From: Planctomycetota bacterium
Lineage (GTDB): Bacteria > Planctomycetota > Phycisphaerae > Phycisphaerales > SM1A02
Direction: 5' to 3'
Assembly (NCBI GenBank): GCA_027622195.1
Contig: JAQBZO010000002.1
Span: 101,649-165,648, forward strand
DNA length: 64,000 nt
Positions 34,420 to 42,805 of the stretch are shown here, in pieces. Positions within the stretch are counted from its first letter, which is position 1. The number at the start of each line of letters is the position of its first letter. The translations under genes were made by a program, and so were the position numbers. The notes below the pieces were generated by a model, which saw only the letters and a list, made by a program, of their open reading frames with translations, searched no databases and was not told where the DNA came from.

Positions 34420-36092
34420 CGCGTTTCCTTTTCAACAACTAGCGATTGCCCCGTCATCGCTGCGGGCTGCGCAATGCCCATCAGTGCAAGCAGCGTTGGA
34501 GCCACATCAGCAAGTCGTCCATCACTTCGCACCGTTTGCCCACGAAGCGTCGCGTTGAATCGGTCGAATCCGAATACAGAAAGCGGGACGGTGTAGTTGG
34601 TGTGCGCCGTGTGTGGCATTTGCGTGGCGGGATCAAACATTTGTTCAGCATTTCCATGATCGGCAGTCACAATCGCTGCTCCGTGTCGATTCGCTACAGC
34701 GTCGAGAATCGGTCCGACACACGCGTCCACCATTTCGCACGCCTTGATGGTGGCGGGAAGGCTTCCTGTGTGTCCGACCATGTCTCCATTCGCAAAGTTC
34801 ACGATGATGAGTGGTTCGCAGTCCACTGCGCTGAGTCGGCGAAGCACAGCGTCGCGCACTCCTGCTGCACTCATCTCAGGTTTGAGATCGTAGGTGGCGA
34901 CATCGCGCGGGCTCGGCAGGAGTTCGCGGTGTTCTCCTGCGAAGGGAGCCTCTCTGTAATCATTGAAGAAAAAGGTGACATGAGGAAACTTTTCAGACTC
35001 GGCACAACGAAACTGCGTCAATCCACCATCGGCGATCACGGCGCCGAGAATTGACTCCATCTTCGGCGGGCGCTGGAAGATGACGCGTACGGGAAGTCCC
35101 TCTTCATAGTTCGACATCGTGGCGAAGAAGAGATCAGTGGGGACAGGACCGCGATCGAATCCGCCGCCAGGCAGCGCGCGGAACGAAGGTTCATCCAACA
35201 CGAATGCCTTGCACAGTTCGCGAGGACGGTCTCCGCGAAAGTTTGAAAAGACCACGCTGTCGCCATCTTCAATGACACCCTCGCACGGCAGAAGTCGAAT
35301 CGGTTCGACGAACTCGTCACCCTTTCGCGATGGGTCCAGAGGATGGGCGTAGGCGCGGACGATCACCTCCTGCGACGATTGAACCTCGGCACGTGAATCC
35401 GCCGTTGGGGTCGTCAAGAGGGACCAAGCGCGGGCGACTCGATCCCATCGATGGTCGCGGTCCATGGACCAAAAACGGCCACAAATTGTGGCGATGCGAC
35501 CACCTGTTGTGCTGAGCGTTTGTTCGACGTGGGCGAGATACCGTGCACCCGAAAACGGCGATGTGTCTCGTCCATCCAGGAATGCATGCACAAAAATGCG
35601 CTCGGATGGCACTCCATGAACGCGGGCGAACTCAAGAATCGCGTCCAGATGAGAAAGATCGCTGTGCACCTGCCCATCGCTCACGAGTCCCATGATGTGC
35701 AACCGCGCCGGACCCTTGCGCGCCCGATCGATCGCCTCGCGCAGGACCGCATTGTGCGCAAACGCACCGCTTCGAATTGCATTCGTGATGCGCATCAATT
35801 CCTGGTCGACGATGCGCCCAGCGCCGATGTTTTGATGACCGACCTCGCTGTTGCCCATGACAGGACCGTCGTCGCCGATGGGCAGACCCACATCTTCTCC
35901 GCTTGTACGAATGAGCGTGGTGGGCCAATCGCGCTCCAGCCGATCGGCGTTCGGGGTCGCCGCGAGCTTGACAGCATTGAATCCATCGTGTTCAGGATGC
36001 GGATTCCGCCCCCAGCCATCTCGGATGATGAGGACCACGGGCGAGGATCGACGCGTGCGAGTCGGATTCACAGATGAAGTGTACGGAAGCAT
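34416..36092 (-). CDS. gpmI: Phosphoglycerate mutase, 2,3-bisphosphoglycerate-independent
   Basis: 558 residues from ATG 36092; the longer frame to 36158 has no similarity. It interconverts 3- and 2-phosphoglycerate in glycolysis using two manganese ions. The N-terminal metal motif is IRDGWG, the catalytic serine lies in MGNSEVGHQNIGAGR, and later metal ligands are in NFANGDMVGHTG and TADHGNAEQM. The 230-residue phosphotransferase insert with HAFLDGRDT and FWSMDRDHRW is present. Length is close to the family norm (510-560). It is the first gene of a two-gene unit, divergent from the YggS gene with 27 bases between starts. Confidence 0.96.
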   Translation of the reverse strand: MLPYTSSVNPTRTRRSSPVVLIIRDGWGRNPHPEHDGFNAVKLAATPNADRLERDWPTTLIRTSGEDVGLPIGDDGPVMGNSEVGHQNIGAGRIVDQELMRITNAIRSGAFAHNAVLREAIDRARKGPARLHIMGLVSDGQVHSDLSHLDAILEFARVHGVPSERIFVHAFLDGRDTSPFSGARYLAHVEQTLSTTGGRIATICGRFWSMDRDHRWDRVARAWSLLTTPTADSRAEVQSSQEVIVRAYAHPLDPSRKGDEFVEPIRLLPCEGVIEDGDSVVFSNFRGDRPRELCKAFVLDEPSFRALPGGGFDRGPVPTDLFFATMSNYEEGLPVRVIFQRPPKMESILGAVIADGGLTQFRCAESEKFPHVTFFFNDYREAPFAGEHRELLPSPRDVATYDLKPEMSAAGVRDAVLRRLSAVDCEPLIIVNFANGDMVGHTGSLPATIKACEMVDACVGPILDAVANRHGAAIVTADHGNAEQMFDPATQMPHTAHTNYTVPLSVFGFDRFNATLRGQTVRSDGRLADVAPTLLALMGIAQPAAMTGQSLVVEKETR

Positions 36093-36119
36093 GCCATCGC
36101 GGGTAGCGTGGAGTGCGCG

Positions 36120-36950
36120 ATGGCTCAACCAACGATGTCCGATTCCAATAGCGCCCATCAGGATTTACTTGCCCCAACGCTCGCGGGTCGATGGAACGCT
36201 GTACGCGAGCGCATCGCCGCCGCAGCGAGACGCAGCGGACGCACTCCTGAACAAATCTTGCTCGTCGTGGTGACAAAGTCTGCATCGGTCGACCAGATCC
36301 GCGAGTTGGTCACCCTCGGACAACGCGATTTCGCAGAGAACCGCGTTCAGAGCCTGAGTCAGCGGTCCATGCAGATCGAGGAGTTCGTCAAGCGACCCGC
36401 TGAACTTTCGCCCAATGCCACAGTCCACCAGATCCGTTGGCACATGATCGGCACATTGCAGCGCAACAAGGTGCGACGCGCGATTGAGATTGCGCGCCTC
36501 ATCCACGGTATCGACACGTTGCGCATCGCCGAAGAGATTCATATTGCCGCTGGGAAGAGCGAGATGTCAATCGACTGTCTCATCGAAGTGAATATGGCAG
36601 GAGAGGCGAGCAAGCAAGGGATTGCACCTCCCGCCGTGCGCCATTTTGTTGAACAACTCGAAACCATGGTCAACATTCGCGTTCGCGGTCTGATGTGCAT
36701 GGCTCCCAACACGAGGGATGAACCGACGATTCGCGGAGTGTTCACTCGCACCTACGAACTCTTCCAAGAAATCCGCGCGCGAGGCAGCACTGGTTCAGCG
36801 TTTGATTTTCTTTCAATGGGAATGTCGAACGATTACGAGATCGCCATCGAGTGCGGTGCCAACATTGTTCGCGTTGGGTCAGCGATCATCGGTCCACCGA
36901 CTCCAGAGTGTGTGGCCGAGCAGGCGAGTTGGAGCATCGAAGAGCGCTGA
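36120..36950 (+). CDS. YggS/PROSC-type PLP homeostasis protein
   Basis: 276 residues from ATG 36120 (36135 is an alternative). PLP-binding alanine-racemase-like barrel without decarboxylase domain. The cofactor lysine is in LLVVVTKSASVDQI, and the family landmarks ENRVQ, WHMIGTLQRNK, EVNMAGEASKQG, LMCMAP and LSMGMSNDYEIAIECGANIVRVG are all present. This family buffers pyridoxal phosphate in the cytoplasm. The 3' end overlaps the convergent small zinc/TM gene by 65 bases. Confidence 0.93.
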   Translation: MAQPTMSDSNSAHQDLLAPTLAGRWNAVRERIAAAARRSGRTPEQILLVVVTKSASVDQIRELVTLGQRDFAENRVQSLSQRSMQIEEFVKRPAELSPNATVHQIRWHMIGTLQRNKVRRAIEIARLIHGIDTLRIAEEIHIAAGKSEMSIDCLIEVNMAGEASKQGIAPPAVRHFVEQLETMVNIRVRGLMCMAPNTRDEPTIRGVFTRTYELFQEIRARGSTGSAFDFLSMGMSNDYEIAIECGANIVRVGSAIIGPPTPECVAEQASWSIEER

Positions 36951-37365
36951 TGGGATCCCACGCTCGGTGCCAACGCGCGATCGGTGTGGCTCGATATTCC
37001 GAGTGACACCGATAGCAACACAACGAGGTACGCCCAAACACGAGCGCGGCGATGTCGTACACCAGGAGTGTGCCAAGGGCGATCCACATGGCGGGATGGG
37101 TTGAGTACCCAAGGATAAAAATCCCAGCCGCCACGGATGTCAGCGCGAGAAGCAACATCGTCGCACGAGGGGGATTTCTGCGGCAATACAGGCGACCAGC
37201 GCCGCACACGACGCACTTGCGAAGGTGCCCCGCATCGTCCTGAGCGATATCCCAGTGAAGGAGCAGTCGACGACCCTGAACTTCCACGCTCACAGGGCGC
37301 TCTGAGGGATCAATCTCGACACGAACAACTTCTTTTCGCGACGGTTCTCGCACATCAACCAGCAT
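36886..37365 (-). CDS. Small membrane protein with two cysteine pairs
   Basis: 159 residues from ATG 37365; the longer frame reaching 37674 is antisense to tmk and is not credible. Residues 1-55 are soluble and acidic, followed by CVVCGAGRLYCRR, two membrane helices (about 74-110, MLLLALTSVAAGIFILGY and MWIALGTLLVYDIAALVFG), then CCYRCHSEYR. The two cysteine clusters flank the helices and could form one zinc site on one face of the membrane. Reading is supported by the divergent start 24 bases from tmk. Unknown function. Confidence 0.68.
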   Translation of the reverse strand: MLVDVREPSRKEVVRVEIDPSERPVSVEVQGRRLLLHWDIAQDDAGHLRKCVVCGAGRLYCRRNPPRATMLLLALTSVAAGIFILGYSTHPAMWIALGTLLVYDIAALVFGRTSLCCYRCHSEYRATPIARWHRAWDPISALRCSNSPARPHTLESVDR

Positions 37366-37389
37366 GAATGGATCGTATCCTGTCGAGTC

Positions 37390-38118
37390 ATGGTTCCGCC
37401 CAACGCCACAGAATGGAAATCGCGCCTCGAAGGCAGATTCATCGTCTTTGATGGACCAGATGGAAGTGGCAAGAGCACACAGTTCCGCCGCTTCTCTACT
37501 TTTGCGCAGTCGCTCGCCATTGTGGTCGAAGAGACGCGTGAGCCAGGAGGTACGGCGATCGGAGAGCAAATCCGCAACGTGCTGCTCGACAGGGAAAACA
37601 TTTCGATGACCGTGCGATGCGAGATGCTGCTCTACATGGCATCGCGCGCGCAACTTGTTGAGCAACGCATCCAACCCGCGCTCGCGCGCAAATCACTCGT
37701 CCTCGCAGACCGCTTTATCTCGAGCACGCTTGCGTATCAGGGAACAGCAGGAGGACTGAGTCCCGCCGAGATCATGGATGTGGGCATCCTCGCGACGGGT
37801 GGAACGATGCCAGATCTGGTGGTCATTTTCGATGTGGATGAGGTCGCCGCAGCGAAACGCCTCTCGCCACTGTTGGATCGAATGGAGCAAAAGGGAATTG
37901 ACTTTCATCGCCGAGTGCGAGAGGGATATCTCGCACAGGTGCGCGCCAATCCATGCGGTCATTTGCTGATCGATGCGACGCGCGACCCCAACATCGTGTG
38001 GAACACCCTTCTCGAAGGACTCACTTGGAAGTTGGACGAGCAGAACCAGCGGCGATGCACCTCGACACAATCAACTCCAGAGCAGCCGCGGCCGTCTGAA
38101 GGTTGTCGTTCACGATGA
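37390..38118 (+). CDS. tmk: Thymidylate kinase
   Basis: 242 residues. Cytoplasmic kinase converting dTMP to dTDP for DNA synthesis. The P-loop DGPDGSGKST, the TREPGGT motif, ADRFISSTLAYQG (DRY-like) and the expected substrate helices are present. The last 30 residues (from about LTWKLDE) have no similarity to the family and are written across the 3' end of gmk on the other strand: the two genes overlap by 98 bases. The catalytic core is complete before the overlap. Confidence 0.94.
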   Translation: MVPPNATEWKSRLEGRFIVFDGPDGSGKSTQFRRFSTFAQSLAIVVEETREPGGTAIGEQIRNVLLDRENISMTVRCEMLLYMASRAQLVEQRIQPALARKSLVLADRFISSTLAYQGTAGGLSPAEIMDVGILATGGTMPDLVVIFDVDEVAAAKRLSPLLDRMEQKGIDFHRRVREGYLAQVRANPCGHLLIDATRDPNIVWNTLLEGLTWKLDEQNQRRCTSTQSTPEQPRPSEGCRSR

Positions 38119-38650
38119 ATGCGTCGTAGACACCGTTTGACTTCGCGCGTTCAATCTCAGACTTTGCCACAGCGAATCGATGCTCAATCGCTTCCTCACT
38201 GTCGCGCGCGCGCAAACGAAGTCTCTGCAAGAGTTCTTCGTGTGACGGAGGCAAGAGAAACACTCCCAACATTTCAGGCAAGAGGCGTTTGATGTCTTCC
38301 GCACCCTGAACATCAATGTCGAGGACGATGACACGGCCCGCTTCCAAGGCATCGGTCACCGGCGTGCGCAATGTTCCATACCAGTTTCTGCCGAAGACTT
38401 TCGCGTATTCAAGAAACCGATTCTCGGTGATCCACTGTTCAAAGGTGTCTTCGCTGATGAAGTGATAGTCCACGCCATCCACTTCCTTCGCCGTGGGCGC
38501 GCGCGTGGTCGCACTCACACTAAAGAGACCATTGTGCTTCACGAGAAGTTGCTGAACGACCGAGGTCTTTCCAACACCCGATGGTCCAGAAAGGACCAGC
38601 AGTAACCCGCGCTGGGATCCATGGCAGGATTGTTCGTTCGATGACCTCAC
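38021..38650 (-). CDS. gmk: Guanylate kinase
   Basis: 209 residues, the usual length. It phosphorylates GMP to GDP in nucleotide metabolism. The P-loop SGPSGVGKTS, the GMP-binding TTRAPTAKEVDGVDYHF, and the VLDIDVQGA segment are present, and the lid (RLRLRARDSEEAIEHR) is intact. Its C-terminal tail (from about NDNLQTAAAALELIV) is encoded within the 98-base overlap with tmk, where both tails have reading on opposite strands. It is divergent from the HTH-TPR regulator. Confidence 0.95.
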   Translation of the reverse strand: MRSSNEQSCHGSQRGLLLVLSGPSGVGKTSVVQQLLVKHNGLFSVSATTRAPTAKEVDGVDYHFISEDTFEQWITENRFLEYAKVFGRNWYGTLRTPVTDALEAGRVIVLDIDVQGAEDIKRLLPEMLGVFLLPPSHEELLQRLRLRARDSEEAIEHRFAVAKSEIERAKSNGVYDAFIVNDNLQTAAAALELIVSRCIAAGSARPTSK

Positions 38651-38743
38651 GAGGGGTCGGGATTCTAATCTGCCACGCCGTTGGTCGGGTATTTACCAAA
38701 TTTCTTGAAAAAGCGCACATCAACATTTGGTTTCGCTGCGAGC

Positions 38744-38790
38744 CCTCCTTTATGAGGTGATGGGTCGTCTCCCGCGAAGCGGGTAGGAGG
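38744..38790 (+). promoter_or_regulatory. Leader with hairpin and possible anti-Shine-Dalgarno pairing
   Basis: Just before the HTH-TPR gene, CCCGC and GCGGG (38771-38783) form a 5-bp hairpin with a GAA loop ending one base before the ribosome site AGGAGG (38785-38790). Upstream, CCTCCT (38744-38749) is a perfect complement of AGGAGG, so an alternative fold could hide the ribosome site with the small hairpin in the loop. CCTC (38744-38747) can also pair with GAGG (38754-38757), which would release it. Whether this is used is unknown. The stem is short. Confidence 0.4.
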
Positions 38791-38798
38791 CATCAGCG

Positions 38799-40040
38799 AT
38801 GAAGACTGAGAATGAACCTCGCGAAAAACTTGCTCAACTCGTCAGCCTCGCCAAGGTCTACCGAGGGTGGAACCGACATCAAATGGCGGGCGCACTCAAT
38901 CGCGAGGCATCCAAGATGGTGCCTGCGAGTGGTAATCCAAAACTCGATCTCGTCTTCGCGCTGAGTGAAGCTCTCGATTGGACAGTCGGCGAAGTCGCCG
39001 AAATCCTGCGACCTGGCCGCCTTGCTGGGCAGGATGCACGCACGATTCAAGAACTCGATGGTGAGGCGATCGAAGCACATCGCATTGGCAATTGGAAGGC
39101 GATGGAGCACCTTGCCGAGTTGATGGCTTCTCGCGCAGAAACGGGTCGGGAACGCGCCCTTGCGGCGAATCGCCTCGCCGGCGCATTCGATGGGCAGGGT
39201 CGTTACACCAGATCGCTCGCTGCTGTGCAAGCAGGACTCAGCGAACAGGGTGTTCCGTCCAATTTGAGAACGATGTTGCAGGTCAACCTCGCCAATGCAC
39301 ACGCGATGCTCTGGCACTTGCTCGAAGCACGCAGTGTGGCGAGCGACTTGGTCACACGATTCGCTGAGTTTGCTCCAGAAGGTCGCTTTGATCGCGTCGC
39401 GCAAGCCTTTGCCTATTCGATTCGTGGCAATGCTGGTCGTCGTTGCATCCAACAAGATCCGCAAAGTGGTGAGTCCCACGCGAGAGGGGCAATGATCGAT
39501 CTTGATACGGCGGCATCGTTGTACACCGAGCTCGCACGCGACTTTGATGACTCGTCCTACATCGCCATTGCGAATACATGCCGCGGTGGAACACTCGAGT
39601 GTGAGTCCATGCTCGGATTGGTGGACCACGACATCGCGCTCGCCAAGATCAGCGCAGCACTCGAAGCGGTGGTGGACCCATCTTCTGTCTCTGGAGACCA
39701 ACTCGAGTCGTACGGTTGGTGGTGCGTCTACGGATGCAACATCGCGCTCCGTCACCTCTCTGCCGATGAATGCCAGCGAGCGATCGCGGTCTACGCCAAC
39801 AAGAGTGCGGAAATCGCCGAAACCCTTGATAACTGGAGCCTTCGCGAGCGCACATTCACAATGGATTGGATGCGTCGGATGGAAAGCGGCACGGTTTCAG
39901 AGGACTGGGTTCTTGACGACGAAGACATTCGCATCATCGCTGGCACCATGGGACGATTCCCACACTTCCGCGAAACGGGGTGGAAAATTCTTGAACAGGC
40001 CGGGGTACTCGGATCGGAAGTCGAAGGAGGCACACAGTGA
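38799..40040 (+). CDS. XRE-type HTH regulator with TPR-like domain
   Basis: 413 residues. The first 60 residues read as an XRE-type helix-turn-helix (LAKVYRGWNRHQMAGALN, later LVFALSEALDWTVGEVAEIL). The rest is a helical, alanine-rich array (about 80-400) with the spacing of TPR repeats, e.g. ANRLAGAFDGQGRYTRSLAA and LQVNLANAHAMLWHLLEA. HTH plus TPR resembles RRNPP-type regulators that bind secreted peptides in Firmicutes. The ribosome site TAGGAGG (38784-38790) is strong, with an upstream hairpin. It overlaps a small exported-peptide gene by 4 bases (GTGA). The ligand and targets are unknown. Confidence 0.75.
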   Translation: MKTENEPREKLAQLVSLAKVYRGWNRHQMAGALNREASKMVPASGNPKLDLVFALSEALDWTVGEVAEILRPGRLAGQDARTIQELDGEAIEAHRIGNWKAMEHLAELMASRAETGRERALAANRLAGAFDGQGRYTRSLAAVQAGLSEQGVPSNLRTMLQVNLANAHAMLWHLLEARSVASDLVTRFAEFAPEGRFDRVAQAFAYSIRGNAGRRCIQQDPQSGESHARGAMIDLDTAASLYTELARDFDDSSYIAIANTCRGGTLECESMLGLVDHDIALAKISAALEAVVDPSSVSGDQLESYGWWCVYGCNIALRHLSADECQRAIAVYANKSAEIAETLDNWSLRERTFTMDWMRRMESGTVSEDWVLDDEDIRIIAGTMGRFPHFRETGWKILEQAGVLGSEVEGGTQ

Positions 40041-40300
40041 GATCGCTCAAGAAGTTCGTTCATGTCTTGTCGTTGACCTTTTGCCTGATGGCAATCGGAT
40101 CGCTTTCATCCACTTTGGTCGCCTCTGTGCCCGAAGCCTCCGAACCTGTCCTTGGTGAAGGTGGAGCACGGTACCCAGTCGAGTTTTGCTGGTTCATGAC
40201 CCTCGAGTTCGGACCAATGTGGATGCACACCATGCAAGAGAAGGTGATCTTCACCTGGTTCATGTGGTGGAGCAACGGACGCCCTGACAAGGGTGGATGA
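40037..40300 (+). CDS. Small exported aromatic-rich protein downstream of HTH-TPR regulator
   Basis: 87 residues from a GTG start overlapping the regulator stop. Residues about 6-30 form a signal-peptide-like segment (FVHVLSLTFCLMAIGSLSS). The remainder is unusually rich in Trp, Phe and Met (FCWFMTLEFGPMWMHTM, then FTWFMWWSNG) and ends in a basic tail. The size and position match the small propeptide genes that follow RRNPP regulators, but those are known from Gram-positives and this residue bias is atypical. It may instead be a small envelope protein. Low certainty on role, moderate on being a gene. Confidence 0.55.
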   Translation: MRSLKKFVHVLSLTFCLMAIGSLSSTLVASVPEASEPVLGEGGARYPVEFCWFMTLEFGPMWMHTMQEKVIFTWFMWWSNGRPDKGG

Positions 40301-40380
40301 CACGCACCGATCCACAACCAATCGACCCGCCTGACCGGATCCCGCTCGTTGCGAGGTCTGGTCATGGTTTATTGGTGTCA

Positions 40381-41865
40381 TCAACCGTGGATCATGCGAC
40401 CATCCGTCGCAAGGGCGGCCTCATGAATCGCTTCATGCATCGTTGGATGCGCGTGAACAGTGTGGATGAGATCTTCGGCGAGTCCCTCCATCGCAATGGC
40501 GACGCAGATTTCACCAATGCATTCACTCGCGTTTTGTCCAAAGATGTGGCAACCGAGGATTTCCCCGTATGGCTCCTTCGTGATGAGTTTGACAAGTCCA
40601 TCAGTCGCTTCAACGGCGATCGCTTTGCCGTGTCCCTTGAATGAAGCCTTACCGACCTTGTACTTGATGCCCTTCTCCTTCGCGTCGCGCTCAGTCATGC
40701 CCACACTCGCAATCTGTGGATTGCAGTAGGTGCATCCTGGAATCGCCGCGTAGTTCACTCCTGGCACATCGTGACCCTTGATGCGCTCAATGCATGTGAC
40801 CGCTTCTTCACTTGCGACATGGGCGAGCCAAGGTGGACCAATCACATCTCCGATCGCGTAGATGCCAGGAATACTCGTCTGGTAGGTGGGCTTCGCCTTC
40901 TCTTGATAGTCCGTCCAAATGTGACCCTTTACGGTGCGAAGTCCAAGCGAAGCGTCGACCAAACCATCGAATCGTCCCGTGACACCGATGGCCACGAGGA
41001 CGCACTTGACTTCCATCGTCTCTGTTTTCGTCGCATCTTTGACATCAACGAGTGTGACCTTCGCGCCACTCTTCGTTTTCTCAATCGCGCTGACGGTGGT
41101 GCCCGTGCGGAGATTCATTCCCTGAGCAGTGAATGTCTTGCGCGCCGCTGCCGAAATGTCCTCATCCTCAATGGGAAGGATTCGATCGAGCATCTCGACG
41201 ACGGTGACCTTCGTGCCAAAGGCGTTATAGAAGTAGGCAAACTCCATCCCAATCGCGCCAGAACCGATGATGAGCATTGACTCAGGACGCGTCTCAAGTG
41301 TCATCGCGTCGTAACTCGAAACGACTGTCTTTCCATCACAAGGAGCGAACGGCAACTCTCTCGGCGCCGCGCCCGTTGCAATGAGGATGCGATCAGCGGT
41401 CACTGTCCTTTCAGTCTCCCCGCCCGTTCCCTTGTAATAGGTTCCTTCTGATTTCGAAACAGAAACCTTGCAAGGAGCCGACGCAGATTTTCCACTCACG
41501 ATCTTCGCGTGGCCAATGATGTGGTCGATCTTGTTCTTCTTGAAAAGAAACTGAATGCCACCGTTGAGCTTGGTCGTGACGCCGCGACTGCGACCGATCA
41601 CCTTGTCCCATTGCACCTTGACATTCTTGGGATCAATCTCGATGCCCCATGTCGCCCCGTGTCGAATCGCCTCCATATAGAGGTCAGCATTGTGGAGAAG
41701 CGCCTTGGTCGGGATGCACCCCCAGTTGAGGCAGACTCCGCCCAGCCTGTCGCGTTCGATACACGCCACCTTCATCCCCATCTGCGCCGCACGGATGGCG
41801 CCCACATATCCACCTGGTCCAGATCCGATGACGATGAGGTCGTAATGGTTGGTTGAGTCTGCCAT
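40381..41865 (-). CDS. lpdA: Dihydrolipoyl dehydrogenase
   Basis: 494 residues. FAD- and NAD-dependent flavoenzyme that reoxidises dihydrolipoamide in pyruvate and 2-oxoglutarate dehydrogenase complexes. The FAD site GSGPGGYVGAIRAAQ, the redox disulfide GGVCLNWGCIPTK, the NAD fold (IIGSGAIGMEFAYF), AIGDVIGPPWLAHVA, and the catalytic HAHPTMHE are all present. No other complex subunit is adjacent. It is convergent with the small exported protein gene (80 bases) and divergent from the phosphoesterase gene. Confidence 0.95.
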   Translation of the reverse strand: MADSTNHYDLIVIGSGPGGYVGAIRAAQMGMKVACIERDRLGGVCLNWGCIPTKALLHNADLYMEAIRHGATWGIEIDPKNVKVQWDKVIGRSRGVTTKLNGGIQFLFKKNKIDHIIGHAKIVSGKSASAPCKVSVSKSEGTYYKGTGGETERTVTADRILIATGAAPRELPFAPCDGKTVVSSYDAMTLETRPESMLIIGSGAIGMEFAYFYNAFGTKVTVVEMLDRILPIEDEDISAAARKTFTAQGMNLRTGTTVSAIEKTKSGAKVTLVDVKDATKTETMEVKCVLVAIGVTGRFDGLVDASLGLRTVKGHIWTDYQEKAKPTYQTSIPGIYAIGDVIGPPWLAHVASEEAVTCIERIKGHDVPGVNYAAIPGCTYCNPQIASVGMTERDAKEKGIKYKVGKASFKGHGKAIAVEATDGLVKLITKEPYGEILGCHIFGQNASECIGEICVAIAMEGLAEDLIHTVHAHPTMHEAIHEAALATDGRMIHG

Positions 41866-41979
41866 ATTGGGGGGCGCATTCTAGAGAAGAAGCGTACGGT
41901 GGGTAAAACGCCCAAGGAGCGACTCTCGGAAATCGTTCGACGGGTCTTTGCTACGATCGAGAAACTGGGACTTCCCCAC

Positions 41980-42765
41980 ATGAAGACCGCCATTCTCAGC
42001 GATATCCACTCCAATCTTGCCGCGCTCAAGCGCGTGCTTGAGGATGTTGACTCGAGAGGAGTCGACCGAGTTATCTCGCTGGGGGATGTGATTGGATACG
42101 GTCCAGATCCAGCCGAGTGTGTTGACATCGTGGCAAGGCGTTGCGAGTGGAGTCTTCTTGGAAACCACGACTACGCAGTTCTCTACGAGCCCACCAACTT
42201 CAACGCCGCTGCTGAGCGCGCGGCCTTCTGGACTCGAACCCAACTCGAACCCAACAGCAAGTGGGATGCGGCTACGGTGACGCGCCGGTGGGAGTTCCTT
42301 GGTCGACTTCGCGTTCGCGTGGTCGAAGGGCAAGTCCTCGCCGTTCACGGAACGCCTCGAAAACCCGTGAACGAGTATTTGTTCCCTGAAGATGTCGTGA
42401 ACAGTCCAAGCAAAGTCGAAAGCATTTTCGATCGCATTGAAAAAGTGTGCCTCGTCGGGCACACTCATGTGCCAGGTGTCTTCACCGATGATCCAGAGTT
42501 CTTTTATCTCAACGACTTGGACAACATGAAGTTCAAGATCGGCGAGACCGAGAAGGTCATCATCAATCCAGGTTCGGTTGGACAGCCGCGCGATCAAGAT
42601 CCGCGCGCGTCGTACGCCATCATGGATGATCATGGTGGTACTGCCTCAGGCACCGAGATCCATTTCTATCGCGTCGAATATCCGATCGAAGAGACTGTCG
42701 CGAAGATCCAAGCAGAAGAAGCCTTGCCTGATTGGCTCGGCGACCGATTGCAGCAGGGGCGCTAG
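41980..42765 (+). CDS. Metallophosphoesterase (YfcE/MJ0936-like)
   Basis: 261 residues from ATG 41980. The GTG at 41899 would add 27 residues without family similarity. The calcineurin-like metal site is complete: SDIHSNL, GDVIGYGPDP, GNHDYAV, VHGTP, and VGHTHVPG. Such cytoplasmic phosphoesterases cleave phosphomono- or diesters; the natural substrate is not predictable. It is 41 bases upstream of yidC and may be co-transcribed with it, but a promoter could lie between. Confidence 0.88.
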   Translation: MKTAILSDIHSNLAALKRVLEDVDSRGVDRVISLGDVIGYGPDPAECVDIVARRCEWSLLGNHDYAVLYEPTNFNAAAERAAFWTRTQLEPNSKWDAATVTRRWEFLGRLRVRVVEGQVLAVHGTPRKPVNEYLFPEDVVNSPSKVESIFDRIEKVCLVGHTHVPGVFTDDPEFFYLNDLDNMKFKIGETEKVIINPGSVGQPRDQDPRASYAIMDDHGGTASGTEIHFYRVEYPIEETVAKIQAEEALPDWLGDRLQQGR

Positions 42766-42805
42766 TTGGCCCTCCTCCCTTGTGTGATGTAACAAAGAGA
42801 TTCCT

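Noticed and set aside
34446..36077. Plus-strand frames (202 and 208 residues) across gpmI
   Set aside because: Antisense to a fully recognisable enzyme.
37366..37674. N-terminal extension of the small zinc/TM protein
   Set aside because: This part is antisense to thymidylate kinase; ATG 37365 starts exactly before the acidic domain.
38793..39755. 320-residue minus-strand frame
   Set aside because: It is antisense to the HTH-TPR regulator and has shadow-like composition.
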